Source: JABDMH01 sp965223165 (lineage in GTDB: Bacteria > Bacteroidota > Bacteroidia > Chitinophagales > Saprospiraceae). From it: 64,000 nucleotides of DNA. The stretch covers positions 62,001 to 126,000 of the forward strand of contig CBDCVQ010000003.1 in NCBI GenBank assembly GCA_965223165.1. The letters are read 5' to 3'. The stretch's first letter is position 1. Each line of letters starts with the position of its first letter. This document shows positions 10,901 to 19,160 of the stretch, one piece after another. The notes beneath the pieces were generated by a model. The model ran no database searches. It saw only the letters and a program-made list of their open reading frames with translations, and had not been told where the DNA came from. Both the position numbers and the translations under genes were made by a program.

Positions 10901-11498
10901 TGATGCCAATTGGTTTCACACTTCGTTGATCATTAACTTGGGCGGTGGCTCATTTGAAATTCTGCCCCTCCCTTCCGAGGCACAATTTGCTCCGGTACAA
11001 TCCATGATGACCATTGATCTTAATGATGATGAAATGCTCGACGTCCTACTAGTGGGCAATTACTATGGGGGTGAATTGTTTGGGGGACGAAATGATGCAT
11101 TTAATGGTCTGGTTTTGTATGGTGTCGATGGACAATCGTTCAGGTCTGAAAATTATGCTGACAATGGATTTCTGGTCGACGGAGATGCAAGATCGATGAT
11201 ATGTATACCAGATCAGCAAGCCGGTCTCCAAATAATAGTGGGACAGAACCGCGATCGCTTGCGGCAATTTAAGCTCGCTGGAACTGCCATCTTATCGATT
11301 CCCACCCTGCCTGGAGAAACCTGGGCTGAGGTGCAGTTGCCATCAGGCGACACGAGAAAAATCGAACGATATCACGGAAATTCTGCACTGTCTCAATCAT
11401 CGGACATATGGATATTACCGGCCTCTCACCTTGGATTTACCGCATACCACGCAGATGGTTCAATCTCACGAATGCTTGCACCGGAAGGAGCCTTGTGA
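7971..11498 (+). CDS. Large FG-GAP/VCBS-repeat lipoprotein with ASPIC/UnbV domain
   Basis: This 1175-residue protein starts at ATG 7971 (MVGSTAGKEFEF) with a lipoprotein signal ending MLSCS. It carries at least a dozen FG-GAP/VCBS calcium-binding loops of the form DxNxDGxxD, for example DFNNDGLQD, DLNRDGWND, DLDNDGDLD, DIDQDGDVD and DFDNDGDTD. These predict one or two integrin-like beta-propellers. An ASPIC/UnbV (CRTAC1-type) domain sits between the repeat sets at about residues 500-590 (GYLSCMEPYLFFGLG, VVVRWSDGT). Relatives are extracellular or outer-membrane-attached and often follow SusCD pairs in Bacteroidota; their biochemical role is poorly known. The stop codon overlaps the GTG start of the next gene (GTGA), which indicates co-translation. 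The start was chosen over GTG 7920 because that lies in the preceding terminator. Confidence 0.85.
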   Translation: MVGSTAGKEFEFCLALLAVCMLSCSQETTLFTEIPGAKAGLSFSNDVVQNEFYNILTFEHLFNGGGVAISDFNNDGLQDAFFSGNIVDNKLFLNRGSLQFEDISEAAGIAAPGQWCSGITVVDLNRDGWNDIYVCATVLGGEEQRRNLLFINQGVDEQGIPTFVNKASEYGLDDEGYSTQGVFFDFDRDDDLDLYVLTNQLGIRSPNKFYIKRLNGTAPNNDRLYRNEGNGTFSDVTQEAGVGIEGYGLGINVFDVNEDGWLDIYVSNDYLSNDVLYLNNQDGSFSNRIGHYIKHQSHSSMGCDVADLNNDGRPDIMTVEMLPNDLPRMKRMWPPNWYGKSENNEKLGYGFQYMRNMLQINQGLGPDGQVKFGDLSFYAGVHASEWSWAVLLNDFDADGHKDIFIANGFPKDLTDMDFLAFRENRTLAFDRQALLDALPESKVSNVLFRNRQDLTFEDVSQAWGIGKETFSNGAAYGDLDNDGDLDLLVNNINDQATLLVNNSRDIHFLRVALSDDYGMARSLGAQVDVFCGQDTYTQHYMPVRGYLSCMEPYLFFGLGTNHSIDSVVVRWSDGTRQSAPTPMPNALLTVHHTNAAQSRPRRLAGTLFEESTGEIAYRHVETRFNDFNHQTLLPKQYSQLGPAMAAGDIDNNGEEDLILGGTYATVGTKALQEEGQFNLYPLEPLDKMLLHEDVGLLLFDVDADQDLDLYIVSGGTEGFEQPAVYADRLYINDGHGNFSLTYGAIPEMQISGSCVKGADIDQDGDVDLFVGGRIHPTRYPQPVASFILRNDTEPGGKPRFTDITDNVCPALTEAGMVSDALWTDFDNDNLPDLVIVGEWMSPRFFRNTGVNWVELREASGVHDKVGWWNCLVGGDFDNDGDTDYMAGNQGLNSLYQASQETPLHIFAKDFDGNGGYDAFLASSAGYADGALYPYHSWDDMKKQMVFLRKRKTKYVEYAHSSVRDLFREEELENVLHYDANWFHTSLIINLGGGSFEILPLPSEAQFAPVQSMMTIDLNDDEMLDVLLVGNYYGGELFGGRNDAFNGLVLYGVDGQSFRSENYADNGFLVDGDARSMICIPDQQAGLQIIVGQNRDRLRQFKLAGTAILSIPTLPGETWAEVQLPSGDTRKIERYHGNSALSQSSDIWILPASHLGFTAYHADGSISRMLAPEGAL

Positions 11499-13018
11499 CT
11501 GAACGGCCAACCAAGGTTCTTGCCGCACTGATGCTGCTCAGCATCCTGGTGCCTGGCTGCCGCTCTGATGGACCACCCGTTAGGCAGGTGGAGGGTAAGG
11601 GAAGAGCACTGGCCCAAAAACATTGCCAGTCATGTCATGCATTCCCAGACCCCGCCCTCCTCAACCAATCGACTTGGCGCAGTGAGGTACTGCCACGGAT
11701 GGCACCAAGATTTGGATTGGACCCGGGAGGGCATGTCGACTTCGACGAATTGCAACGGCTCGGCCTGGTGCCCGACACAGCTACCATCAGTTGGAAGGAA
11801 TGGAACCTATTGGCGCAATTTTACCTGGAGTCTGCCCCTCTACTCCTACCCCATACAATCACCCGGGGTCTTGAGTATGATCTGCAATTATTCTCAGCAA
11901 AAGATCTACGTGTCGCCGATCTCCTGCCTTTTATCACCATGATTGTCGTAGATCCTCAAACGGGAAATATCTATGCCGGCAGTGATCACGATCAGCGTCT
12001 GTACCTCCTACATCATACCGGTGTTGTATTTGACAACGTCAGGCTGCCTGGCGCACCTTCCCACTTGGTCCCAAAAGGCAACATCCTATATGTCCTTACG
12101 ATGGGAAAAGTGCTTCCCCACAATCAAGAAGCTGGCAGCCTCCACCAAGTACCCCTGCTAAATCCGGGAAAATTTGGGGAGCCCGAAGCCATCATCCGGC
12201 AATTGCAGCGGCCGGTTCATTTTATGGCTAGCAACCAGGCTGATCAAACTGACACCGATTTTCTAATCGCCAACTTTGGCAATGAAATGGGCGAGCTGGC
12301 TCTTTATCGTCCATCGAGACACGGAGATTTTCTCAAAGAAACGCTCAGACCCTTGCCCGGAGCAATTAGGACCGAATCGTTTGACTTCAACCAAGATGGA
12401 CATCCCGATTTTCTAACCCTCATGGCCCAAGGGGAGGAAGGGTTCTTTCTCTATCTGGATCAAGGCGACGGAACCTACCAGGAACAGCAAATCTTGCGTT
12501 TTCAACCGGCATATGGATCCACTTACTTTGAACTAGTCGATTTTGATTCCGACGGTGATCCGGACATCTTATATGTCAATGGTGACAACGGAGATTATTT
12601 GCCTCTGTTGAAGCCATACCATGGCATACGGCTATTTGTCAACCAGGGCAATCAAGTTTTTGAAGAGGTATTTTTCCTTCAGCATCATGGCGCTTTTCGA
12701 GCTCATGCGGTGGATTTCGACCAGGATGGCGATTTAGATATTGCCTCCATCTCGTACTTCCCAGATTACACCTACCCCGAAGAAAGCTTCATATATTTTG
12801 AAAATCAAGGGGATTATGATTTTATACCCATGACGTTTGAAAATAGTGCACGAGGCAAGTGGCTGGTGATGGACACCGGCGACGTTGATCTGGACGGAGA
12901 TGTAGATATTGTCCTGGGGTCCGCCATGTTTCTAACGCCCGAAGTTCCACCGAGCATCAAGAAAAAATGGGAGGCAGACCCCATTGCTCTTACGGTACTG
13001 TATAACCAATTAAACTAG
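11495..13018 (+). CDS. Cytochrome c motif / FG-GAP repeat fusion lipoprotein
   Basis: This 507-residue protein begins at GTG 11495, overlapping the previous stop by 4 nt. GGAAGGAG at 11483-11490 is one of the few clear Shine-Dalgarno sites in the window and decides the start. A lipoprotein signal ends VPGC (Cys22). A single heme-binding CQSCH follows (Cys44, Cys47, His48), with SEVLPRM providing a possible axial Met. The remainder is a beta-propeller with FG-GAP loops (DFNQDGHPD, DFDSDGDPD, DFDQDGDLD, DVDLDGDVD). It should be lipid-anchored outside the cytoplasm, bind one covalent heme and calcium, and act with the upstream FG-GAP protein. Electron transfer is inferred from the CxxCH only. 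Its TAG stop lies in the end of a MITE-like element (13015-13117). Confidence 0.8.
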   Translation: MTERPTKVLAALMLLSILVPGCRSDGPPVRQVEGKGRALAQKHCQSCHAFPDPALLNQSTWRSEVLPRMAPRFGLDPGGHVDFDELQRLGLVPDTATISWKEWNLLAQFYLESAPLLLPHTITRGLEYDLQLFSAKDLRVADLLPFITMIVVDPQTGNIYAGSDHDQRLYLLHHTGVVFDNVRLPGAPSHLVPKGNILYVLTMGKVLPHNQEAGSLHQVPLLNPGKFGEPEAIIRQLQRPVHFMASNQADQTDTDFLIANFGNEMGELALYRPSRHGDFLKETLRPLPGAIRTESFDFNQDGHPDFLTLMAQGEEGFFLYLDQGDGTYQEQQILRFQPAYGSTYFELVDFDSDGDPDILYVNGDNGDYLPLLKPYHGIRLFVNQGNQVFEEVFFLQHHGAFRAHAVDFDQDGDLDIASISYFPDYTYPEESFIYFENQGDYDFIPMTFENSARGKWLVMDTGDVDLDGDVDIVLGSAMFLTPEVPPSIKKKWEADPIALTVLYNQLN

Positions 13019-13117
13019 TAGAGTTTCGCATTAGATATGTTGACTAGGCTTTGCAACGAAGTATGCGGACCAAAGACAGTAACATTAACGACAAGATTTA
13101 ATGCGAAGCTCCACTAG
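13015..13117. mobile_element. MITE-like palindromic element, short copy A
   Basis: This 103-bp element runs CTAG to CTAG. Its left end is CTAGTAGAGTTTCGCATTA. Its right end is the near-perfect inverse, with two differences (GAAGCTCCACTAG). Inside are the family motifs GGCTTTGCAACGAAGTATGC and ACAAGATTTAATGCG. Compared with copy B, most of the left arm and the central hairpin are missing. The left CTAG contains the TAG stop of the cytochrome/FG-GAP gene. The right CTAG is shared with copy B, so the two sit head to tail with a 4-bp overlap. Confidence 0.75.
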
Positions 13118-13279
13118 TAGAGTTTCGCATTAGATATGTTGAATAATTCTAATAGGATTTTGTTCGCAGACGAGGCGCGAAACACAGACATAGCCGTAGC
13201 TATGGCGAGGCTTTGCAACGAAGTATGCGGACAAAAGACATTAGAATTAGCTACAAGATTTAATGCGAAACTCTACTAG
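13114..13279. mobile_element. MITE-like palindromic element, full copy B
   Basis: This 166-bp element has perfect 19-bp terminal inverted repeats (CTAGTAGAGTTTCGCATTA at the left, its exact inverse at 13261-13279). The whole element is an imperfect palindrome. The left arm (AATAATTCTAATAGGATTTT, TTCGCAGACGAGGC) pairs with the right arm (GCGAGGCTTTGCAACGAAG, GCGGACAAAAGACATTAG). At the centre is the hairpin CATAGCCGTAGCTATG. There is no coding capacity, so it would depend on a transposase elsewhere. RNA from it would form one long hairpin and may act as a terminator. Confidence 0.8.
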
Positions 13280-13543
13280 CAGCCGATACGATTACTTGCC
13301 ACGATCCAGGTAGGCAACCGCAGCCCCTGCGGTCCCTTCCCTCCGGACAGACTGCTATGGCAAGGGCAATCAATATCAGGAAGCAGCCAGGGCAGACTCC
13401 ACAAACATCAACAGTAAGACATTACACAGCCTACAGGACCATGCGGCCAATTGCGGCCCAAGCAGCGCGAACCAGACAACGCTGCCAAATACATCAAGAC
13501 CACTACTCAGCGTCAAAAAATTATTGCCTTATCTTAATGGGTG
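13280..13543 (+). other. Spacer between MITE pair and PSCyt1/DUF1549 gene
   Basis: These 264 bases contain no convincing gene, promoter box or stable hairpin. An open frame from 13357 overlaps the next gene out of frame and has no family features. The promoter of the next gene, if separate, is not recognisable. Confidence 0.5.
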
Positions 13544-16321
13544 ATGACGTGGCAGACTCTATCGGTGATGGCTGGATTTGTTGTGGCTCTGGTGATAACC
13601 TGCTGCCGGTCCACCTCCGTGACCACGTTGGACGATGCCGAGAAGATCTTTGCGTACGAAGTATTTCCCCTCCTGGAGTCAAAGTGTTTTGCCTGTCATG
13701 GCGATGATCCGGACGATATAAAGGGGCAACTGGACATACGCTCCCGCGAAGACATGCTGAAAGGCGGCGAGTCAGGCAAACCGGCATTGCATCCGGGTGA
13801 TCCTGAGCGCAGCCCCATCTTACTGGCCGCCAGCCGTTTAGATGAGGACTTTGCCATGCCGCCCAAGGCCAATGACAGCCTAAGTCAAGACCAGCTGAAA
13901 TGGCTCTACCGATGGATCCAGGGGGGAGCCCCTTGGCCAGATGTGGCGAGGCGAGACACGCTACTGGCGGCACAGGACTGGAATATTGACGGAGCCCGCA
14001 CCGTCCAGACCTCTCAGGCCAGGAGTCGATCCTGGGCGAGCCGACGCTATCAGGAACATGATCTGTGGGCATTTCTACCCCTCCAACCGCAGGAAGTGCC
14101 CAACCTAGGGGCTGACCACCATCCTGTCGATGCCTTTATCGATGCGCAGTTGCAGAAACATAAGATCAAATCTGCACCACGAGCAGACAAACGAACACTT
14201 ATTCGCAGAGCGAGCTTCGATCTGATCGGCCTCCCGCCCACCCCCGAACAAATCGAAGCATTTCTCCAGGACGATCGCCCGGACGCATTTGCGCACTTGA
14301 TCGACCGGCTATTGGCCAGCCCACACTATGGTGAGCAATGGGCTCGGCACTGGCTGGATGTGGTCAGGTATGCCGACACCGATGGGCTGTCCAATGACTA
14401 CATGCGGCCCAACGCGTGGCGCTATCGAGATTATGTGATCCGGTCTTTCAATGCGGACAAACCCTATGATGCGTTCATTCGCGAACAGGTGGCAGGGGAC
14501 GAGATCGATCCCGATGACCCGGAGATGTTGATTGCTACCGGATTTCTCCGCATGGGCCCTTGGGAGCACACGGGGATGAGTGTGGCCGCCGAGACCCGGC
14601 AACGGTTCTTGGATGACGTGACCAATAGTATTGGTGAGAGCTTTCTGGCCGTCCCGTTGCGATGTGCCAGCTGCCATGACCACAAGTTTGATCCGATCCC
14701 CACCAAGGATTATTATCGCATGCAATCTGTCTTTGCCACTACCCAGTTTGCCCTTCGCGAGGCCCCTTTTCTCGCCGAGGAAAACCTCGATGGGATGGAG
14801 GAAGAAAAGAACCGCCTGGAAGCGTGGCTCGCCAAGACACTGGAACAACAACGGGAGATTACCGCTAAGGAGGAATCTGCAGCCAGGAATTGGTTTAGTG
14901 CACGTGGTAGGAAGTACCTGACCAAAAGGGCACGAGCCAAACTACCGGAGGGACAAAAGCCGCCCCGATACTACGGCCTGACCCATCAGGATCTCGGCTA
15001 TCGCAAACTCCTGCAAAAGCGTGTCCAGCGATTGAATCGGGCAAAATCTCGCTTTGAGCCCATGGCCTTCTCCGTCTATAGTGGTCCCAGCCGCCCTGTC
15101 CACTCCGCCCGACCCATCCTGATGCCCGCCAGCATGGAAGGACCAGCTGATTCCACCTTTGTTTTGACCGGAGGCTCGGTGTATGCTCCGGAAGAATATG
15201 TCCGCCCCGGAGGCTTAAGTGCACTGAGCACGCTTAGGGCGGGCGCCCAGCCGCTCCAGGACGAATTTCCCAACGAGATGCAGGGTCGCCGCTTGGGCCT
15301 GGCCGCATGGCTGAGCAGCGAAAACAACGCACTGACACTGCGAACGATCGTCAATCGGGTGTGGCAATACCACTTTGGAAAAGGACTCGCCGAGAATGCC
15401 AACAATTTTGGCGCCACCGGCAAAAAGCCGACCCATCCGGCGCTGCTCGATTGGCTGGCCGCCAAATTTGTCGAGGACGGCTGGTCGATCAAGAAGCTGC
15501 ACCGACTGATCATGACGTCGGAGGCCTACCAGCGAGCTTCCCATCACTCCCAGCGTGACAAGCTCCAGCAGGTTGACCCGGACAATACCCTACTGGCTGT
15601 CTTCACGCCTCGACGACTGGAGGCCGAAGAACTGCGCGATGCGATGCTGCTCGTCTCGGGCGAGCTTAATCTGGAGCTGGGTGGCCTGCCCGTGCGACCG
15701 GAAGTCAACCAAGAAGTGGCGCTGCAACCCCGCCACATTATGGGATCCATAGCCCCCGCTTATCAGCCGTCCGCCAGACCCCGTGACCGAAATCGAAGAA
15801 CCATCTATGCCGAGAAATACAGAAACATGCCCGATCCGATGCTGGAAGTCTTTAACCAGCCGACAGCGGAACTCTCCTGTGAGCGCCGCACGACGTCTTC
15901 AGTGACTCCACAAGTGTTCAATCTGTTGAACAGTAAGAACAGCCGGGATCGCTCGGTGGCCATGGCGGCAAGAATGCGCTCGGAGGCCACTGACCTAGAA
16001 GATCAAATACGATGGGGCATGGAGCGGGCCTGGTCCAGAACACCCTCGGGTGATGAAGTGCGATGGGCAGCGGAATTTGTACGACGGATGGAAAAGGAGC
16101 ATGAGACGTCAAGCCTTTCGGAAGAAGCCTATCCCACAGAAATCAAGCGAGAGATGTTTGAGGAGATGACCGGTGAAACCTTTGCCTACACCGAGCAACT
16201 AGACGTTTATTCGGACTATACCCCAGATCTCAAACCCTGGGAGGTGGATAGTTTGACCCGAGCCCTGGCTGATCTGGCGCTGGTGTTGTTCAATAGCAAT
16301 GAATTTATCTATGTCTACTAG
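13544..16321 (+). CDS. PSCyt1-DUF1549-DUF1553 cytochrome c-like protein
   Basis: This 925-residue protein opens with a hydrophobic signal ending VITCC, a possible lipobox. The planctomycete-type cytochrome domain PSCyt1 follows, with heme motif CFACH (Cys48, Cys51, His52) and a later MPPK as possible axial Met. DUF1549/PSCyt2 (about 185-400) contains the family stretches IRRASFDLIGLPPTPEQIEA and HWLDVVRYADTDG and a second CxxCH, CASCH. DUF1553/PSD1 (about 560-860) contains RTIVNRVWQYHFGKGL. The architecture is abundant in Planctomycetes and Verrucomicrobia and usually paired with a DUF1501 gene, as here at 16697. It should act in the periplasm or on the surface as a diheme protein; no substrate is established. 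The start is ATG 13544, with GTG 13541 just before it. The TAG stop is provided by MITE-like copy C. Confidence 0.85.
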   Translation: MTWQTLSVMAGFVVALVITCCRSTSVTTLDDAEKIFAYEVFPLLESKCFACHGDDPDDIKGQLDIRSREDMLKGGESGKPALHPGDPERSPILLAASRLDEDFAMPPKANDSLSQDQLKWLYRWIQGGAPWPDVARRDTLLAAQDWNIDGARTVQTSQARSRSWASRRYQEHDLWAFLPLQPQEVPNLGADHHPVDAFIDAQLQKHKIKSAPRADKRTLIRRASFDLIGLPPTPEQIEAFLQDDRPDAFAHLIDRLLASPHYGEQWARHWLDVVRYADTDGLSNDYMRPNAWRYRDYVIRSFNADKPYDAFIREQVAGDEIDPDDPEMLIATGFLRMGPWEHTGMSVAAETRQRFLDDVTNSIGESFLAVPLRCASCHDHKFDPIPTKDYYRMQSVFATTQFALREAPFLAEENLDGMEEEKNRLEAWLAKTLEQQREITAKEESAARNWFSARGRKYLTKRARAKLPEGQKPPRYYGLTHQDLGYRKLLQKRVQRLNRAKSRFEPMAFSVYSGPSRPVHSARPILMPASMEGPADSTFVLTGGSVYAPEEYVRPGGLSALSTLRAGAQPLQDEFPNEMQGRRLGLAAWLSSENNALTLRTIVNRVWQYHFGKGLAENANNFGATGKKPTHPALLDWLAAKFVEDGWSIKKLHRLIMTSEAYQRASHHSQRDKLQQVDPDNTLLAVFTPRRLEAEELRDAMLLVSGELNLELGGLPVRPEVNQEVALQPRHIMGSIAPAYQPSARPRDRNRRTIYAEKYRNMPDPMLEVFNQPTAELSCERRTTSSVTPQVFNLLNSKNSRDRSVAMAARMRSEATDLEDQIRWGMERAWSRTPSGDEVRWAAEFVRRMEKEHETSSLSEEAYPTEIKREMFEEMTGETFAYTEQLDVYSDYTPDLKPWEVDSLTRALADLALVLFNSNEFIYVY

Positions 16322-16548
16322 TAAAGTTTCGCATTAGATATGTTGAATAATTCTAATAGGATTTTGTTCGCAGACGAGGCATGACCGAACGATCTCGAAG
16401 AGTCGAGCATGACAATGCGAGAAGTGAGGGAACCGCGAAAGCGGGTGGGTGGCTAGACATAGCCGTAGCTATGGCGAGGCTTTGCAACGAAGTATGCGGA
16501 CCAAAGACAGTAACATTAACCACAAGATTTAATGCGAAACTCTACTAG
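16318..16548. mobile_element. MITE-like palindromic element, copy C with internal insert
   Basis: This 231-bp element has the same termini as copy B (CTAGTAAAGTTTCGCATTA at the left, one mismatch; exact right end). It shares the left-arm TTCGCAGACGAGGC and the central CATAGCCGTAGCTATG hairpin. Relative to copy B it carries about 65 extra bases after the left arm (16381-16447), containing small hairpins such as CGATCTCGAAGAGTCGAGC and CCGCGAAAGCGGG. Its left CTAG contains the TAG stop of the PSCyt1/DUF1549 gene. Confidence 0.8.
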
Positions 16549-16696
16549 TCATTGGGTTCTTGCGTTTTGCCGACTTGTTTTGGAGACCATTTTTGACCTT
16601 AACCTCGGCGCAGCACTGTGCCGTAGCCGGTCCTACGTCGACCCTCTGCAGCCCGGCGTAAGGGTTGCCATGAACAAATTAAAACGGCAATAGAGT

Positions 16697-18115
16697 ATGA
16701 AGCAGACCACTCGATTGCACTCCAGGAGAGATTTCCTTTACGGATTGGGCTCCAGTGTCGGTGCGCTGGCATTAAGCAGTCTGCTCGCATGCGACCGCAA
16801 AACCACTTCAGTCGTAGCCAGTGCAGATCGGGACAAAGTCGCCCACTTCACACCAAAAGCCAAAGCCTGCATTTTCTTGATGATGGAGGGGGGGCCTAGC
16901 CATATTGACACCTTTGACCCCAAACCGGAGCTTGCCCAAATGCACCTGAAGCAGTTTGTACGGCAAGGCGAAAAATTCTCTGCCATGTCGTCGGGCAATC
17001 GCTACTTGGTGCAGAGTCCATTTGGCAGTAGAAAGGTAGGACAGTCCGGCCTGGATATGTGCGACCGGTTTGTCCATCTGGCTGACGTCGCTGACGAGTT
17101 GTGCATGTACCGAGGCTGTCAGGCTGAATCGGTCAACCATCCGACGGCCATGTACCACATAAACACCGGCAATCGTTTTGGCGGGGATCCGGCGTTGGGC
17201 GCATGGATGACCTACGGCCTGGGCAGCATGAATGATCAGCTTCCCTCTTTTGTCGTATTGCCTGAGGTGGCATTTCCCCAAGGCGGGGCCGCCAATTGGT
17301 CCAATGGGTTTCTACCTGCTGATCACCAAGGAACCCCCTTGAGGCCGGCCGGTTCACCCATCCTTGACATCCTTCCGCCCCAAGGAGTGGATCGGGCCCA
17401 CCAACGCGCCACCCTCGACCTGCTGCAGCAGTTTAATCAGCATCATGCGCATCAGCAGCCCCAGCATGAGGATCTGGAGGCCCGTATGAAGAATTACGAG
17501 CTGGCTTTTCGTATGCAAGTGCAGGTACCGCAGGTGCTTGACATTGAAGGTGAAAACGAAAAGACCAAGACGCTTTATGGCCTGGATCAAGCGGAGACCC
17601 GCGCCTTTGGCCGCAAGTGTCTACTGGCCCGCAAACTGGTGGAAAAGGGCGTGCGATTTGTGCAGGTATACTCAGGCGGTTGGGATTCACACGACTTCTT
17701 GGCCAGGGCACATGGCAGCTTGATCCGGAGCATCGACAAACCCATCGCCGCCCTGATCAAGGATCTCAAGCGAAGGGGTATGCTCGAAGAAACATTGATC
17801 GTCTGGTGCGGCGAGTTTGGCCGGACACCAGACAACGGCATGCGTGAAGGCGGCATTGCCTACGGTAGGGATCACAACCCGGACGCCATGGCCCTATGGC
17901 TGGCCGGCGGTGGGGTCAAAGCCGGTCACGTGATAGGAGCCACCGATGCACTGGGAGCCACCGCTGTCGACGTGGTCCATCCCATTCGGGACCTCCATGT
18001 GACACTACTCCGGCTCATGGGGTTGGACGACAATCGACTGACTTACTTTCATGGGGGCCGATACAAACAGCTCTCTCAGTTTGGCGGAGAAGTCATCCAT
18101 GACCTGATCGCCTAG
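16697..18115 (+). CDS. DUF1501 protein, Tat-exported, alkaline-phosphatase-like fold
   Basis: This 472-residue protein starts with a twin-arginine signal (SRRDFLYGLG, Arg10-Arg11) and a hydrophobic stretch ending LLACD, so it is exported folded, possibly as a lipoprotein. The mature part shows the DUF1501 signatures CIFLMMEGGPSHIDTFDPKP near the N-terminus and a C-terminal metal-site-like region (IVWCGEFGRTPDN, GRDHNPDAMALWLAGGGVKA). DUF1501 belongs to the alkaline phosphatase/sulfatase clan but has no agreed reaction. It follows its usual partner, the PSCyt1-DUF1549-DUF1553 gene, separated by MITE copy C, which may have split a former operon. A second DUF1501 gene starts at 63530. Confidence 0.85.
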   Translation: MKQTTRLHSRRDFLYGLGSSVGALALSSLLACDRKTTSVVASADRDKVAHFTPKAKACIFLMMEGGPSHIDTFDPKPELAQMHLKQFVRQGEKFSAMSSGNRYLVQSPFGSRKVGQSGLDMCDRFVHLADVADELCMYRGCQAESVNHPTAMYHINTGNRFGGDPALGAWMTYGLGSMNDQLPSFVVLPEVAFPQGGAANWSNGFLPADHQGTPLRPAGSPILDILPPQGVDRAHQRATLDLLQQFNQHHAHQQPQHEDLEARMKNYELAFRMQVQVPQVLDIEGENEKTKTLYGLDQAETRAFGRKCLLARKLVEKGVRFVQVYSGGWDSHDFLARAHGSLIRSIDKPIAALIKDLKRRGMLEETLIVWCGEFGRTPDNGMREGGIAYGRDHNPDAMALWLAGGGVKAGHVIGATDALGATAVDVVHPIRDLHVTLLRLMGLDDNRLTYFHGGRYKQLSQFGGEVIHDLIA

Positions 18116-18124
18116 TGCTCCGGA

Positions 18125-18145
18125 AGCACCTCAAGATCAGGTGCT
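18125..18145 (+). terminator. Weak terminator-like hairpin after DUF1501 gene
   Basis: AGCACCT (18125-18131) pairs with AGGTGCT (18139-18145) around CAAGATC, followed by ATTCTTTG rather than a proper T tract. It lies 10 bp after the stop codon. The short stem and poor T run keep confidence low. Confidence 0.3.
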
Positions 18146-18405
18146 ATTCTTTGAGATCATGAGCCATGTCGTGCGCTCACCGTGGGCCAGAGCGGTGCGA
18201 CACATCATTCCTACACCTCCGCAGAGCCATGCTTTGATCCAGAAAGCGTATCTTGAAAATACACTACCCTTCGCCATCCAACCCGTACCCGGCAGAAGGT
18301 ATGCTTCGAAGTGGCCCGACTGCTGGCGTCATATCGCATTTTCCCTGAACCTCTGTCACCCCTTCATCTGCTGGCAATACGATTATTTAAACACATTAAT
18401 GTCCA

Positions 18406-19125
18406 ATGACGATGAAGAAATTACTACTACTGGCTGGCCTTGTGCTAGCCACCGGCCTCAGCTACGCACAATCTCCCGTTGTGGTTTTCTCACAAAACAA
18501 ATGCAAATATGGTGATCTCGGCGACCTGAGGATCAAGAGCAAGGAGGTCGTCGCGCCCGTACTCAACGACCTCGTTCAGAAAGGTGAGTTGCTCAGCTGG
18601 GGAGTGCTCGAACACTCGTGGGGCGACGAGTGGAATTGGAACATCTATTACGTCGCACGGGATGTCCCCACCTTCCTTTCGGCTTTCTCGACATTCGCAA
18701 GCAAGACGACGGAAGCCGATCCGACTTTCATGGAGGACTTTTGGAACACCTGTTTCGAGCATAAGGATGCCATCTACAATGAAACGGTAGGCTACACGTC
18801 CACGGGTCCGGGCCCATTGGTCAAGAGCATGACCATGTTTAACATGCCAGAAGGCTATACCGAAGCACAGGTGAAGGCCTCTCTCGACGGGGCCAATCAG
18901 GCCATCGCCAAGCTCGGTTACATGGGTAATGGCTACAGCTTCTACAAGGTCAACGATGACGCGGTCGAAACGGAGCAGTGTCTCGTCGAGGGTACCTGGC
19001 TAAGCCAAGAGGTCTATGACATCATTCACCAATCCAAAGAATGGCAGGAAGCCACCTCCAAGGACAAGGAGATGTGGGACGAAATCCTAGCCAACAGGAT
19101 GTATCGTCGATACCACAAGCAATAA
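18406..19125 (+). CDS. Secreted protein of unknown function
   Basis: This 239-residue protein has a clean Sec signal peptide (MTMKKLLLLAGLVLATGLSY, cleavage after AQ), so the mature protein is periplasmic or released. The mature part is mixed alpha/beta with many aromatic residues (GDEWNWNIYYVA, CFEHKDAIYNET) and three Cys, two of them spaced as NKCKYG and TCFEH. There is no lipobox, no T9SS domain and no motif I can assign. The start at 18406 is followed two codons later by a second ATG (18412), which would serve equally well. It is flanked by a hairpin on each side and looks monocistronic. Confidence 0.7.
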   Translation: MTMKKLLLLAGLVLATGLSYAQSPVVVFSQNKCKYGDLGDLRIKSKEVVAPVLNDLVQKGELLSWGVLEHSWGDEWNWNIYYVARDVPTFLSAFSTFASKTTEADPTFMEDFWNTCFEHKDAIYNETVGYTSTGPGPLVKSMTMFNMPEGYTEAQVKASLDGANQAIAKLGYMGNGYSFYKVNDDAVETEQCLVEGTWLSQEVYDIIHQSKEWQEATSKDKEMWDEILANRMYRRYHKQ

Positions 19126-19160
19126 GTACCAGATAGCTCCATCAAAGCGCTTAAACCTGT

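Noticed and set aside
11408..11494. Earlier ATG start of the cytochrome/FG-GAP gene
   Set aside because: It would overlap the previous gene by 91 bp, and the Shine-Dalgarno site and signal peptide both point to GTG 11495.
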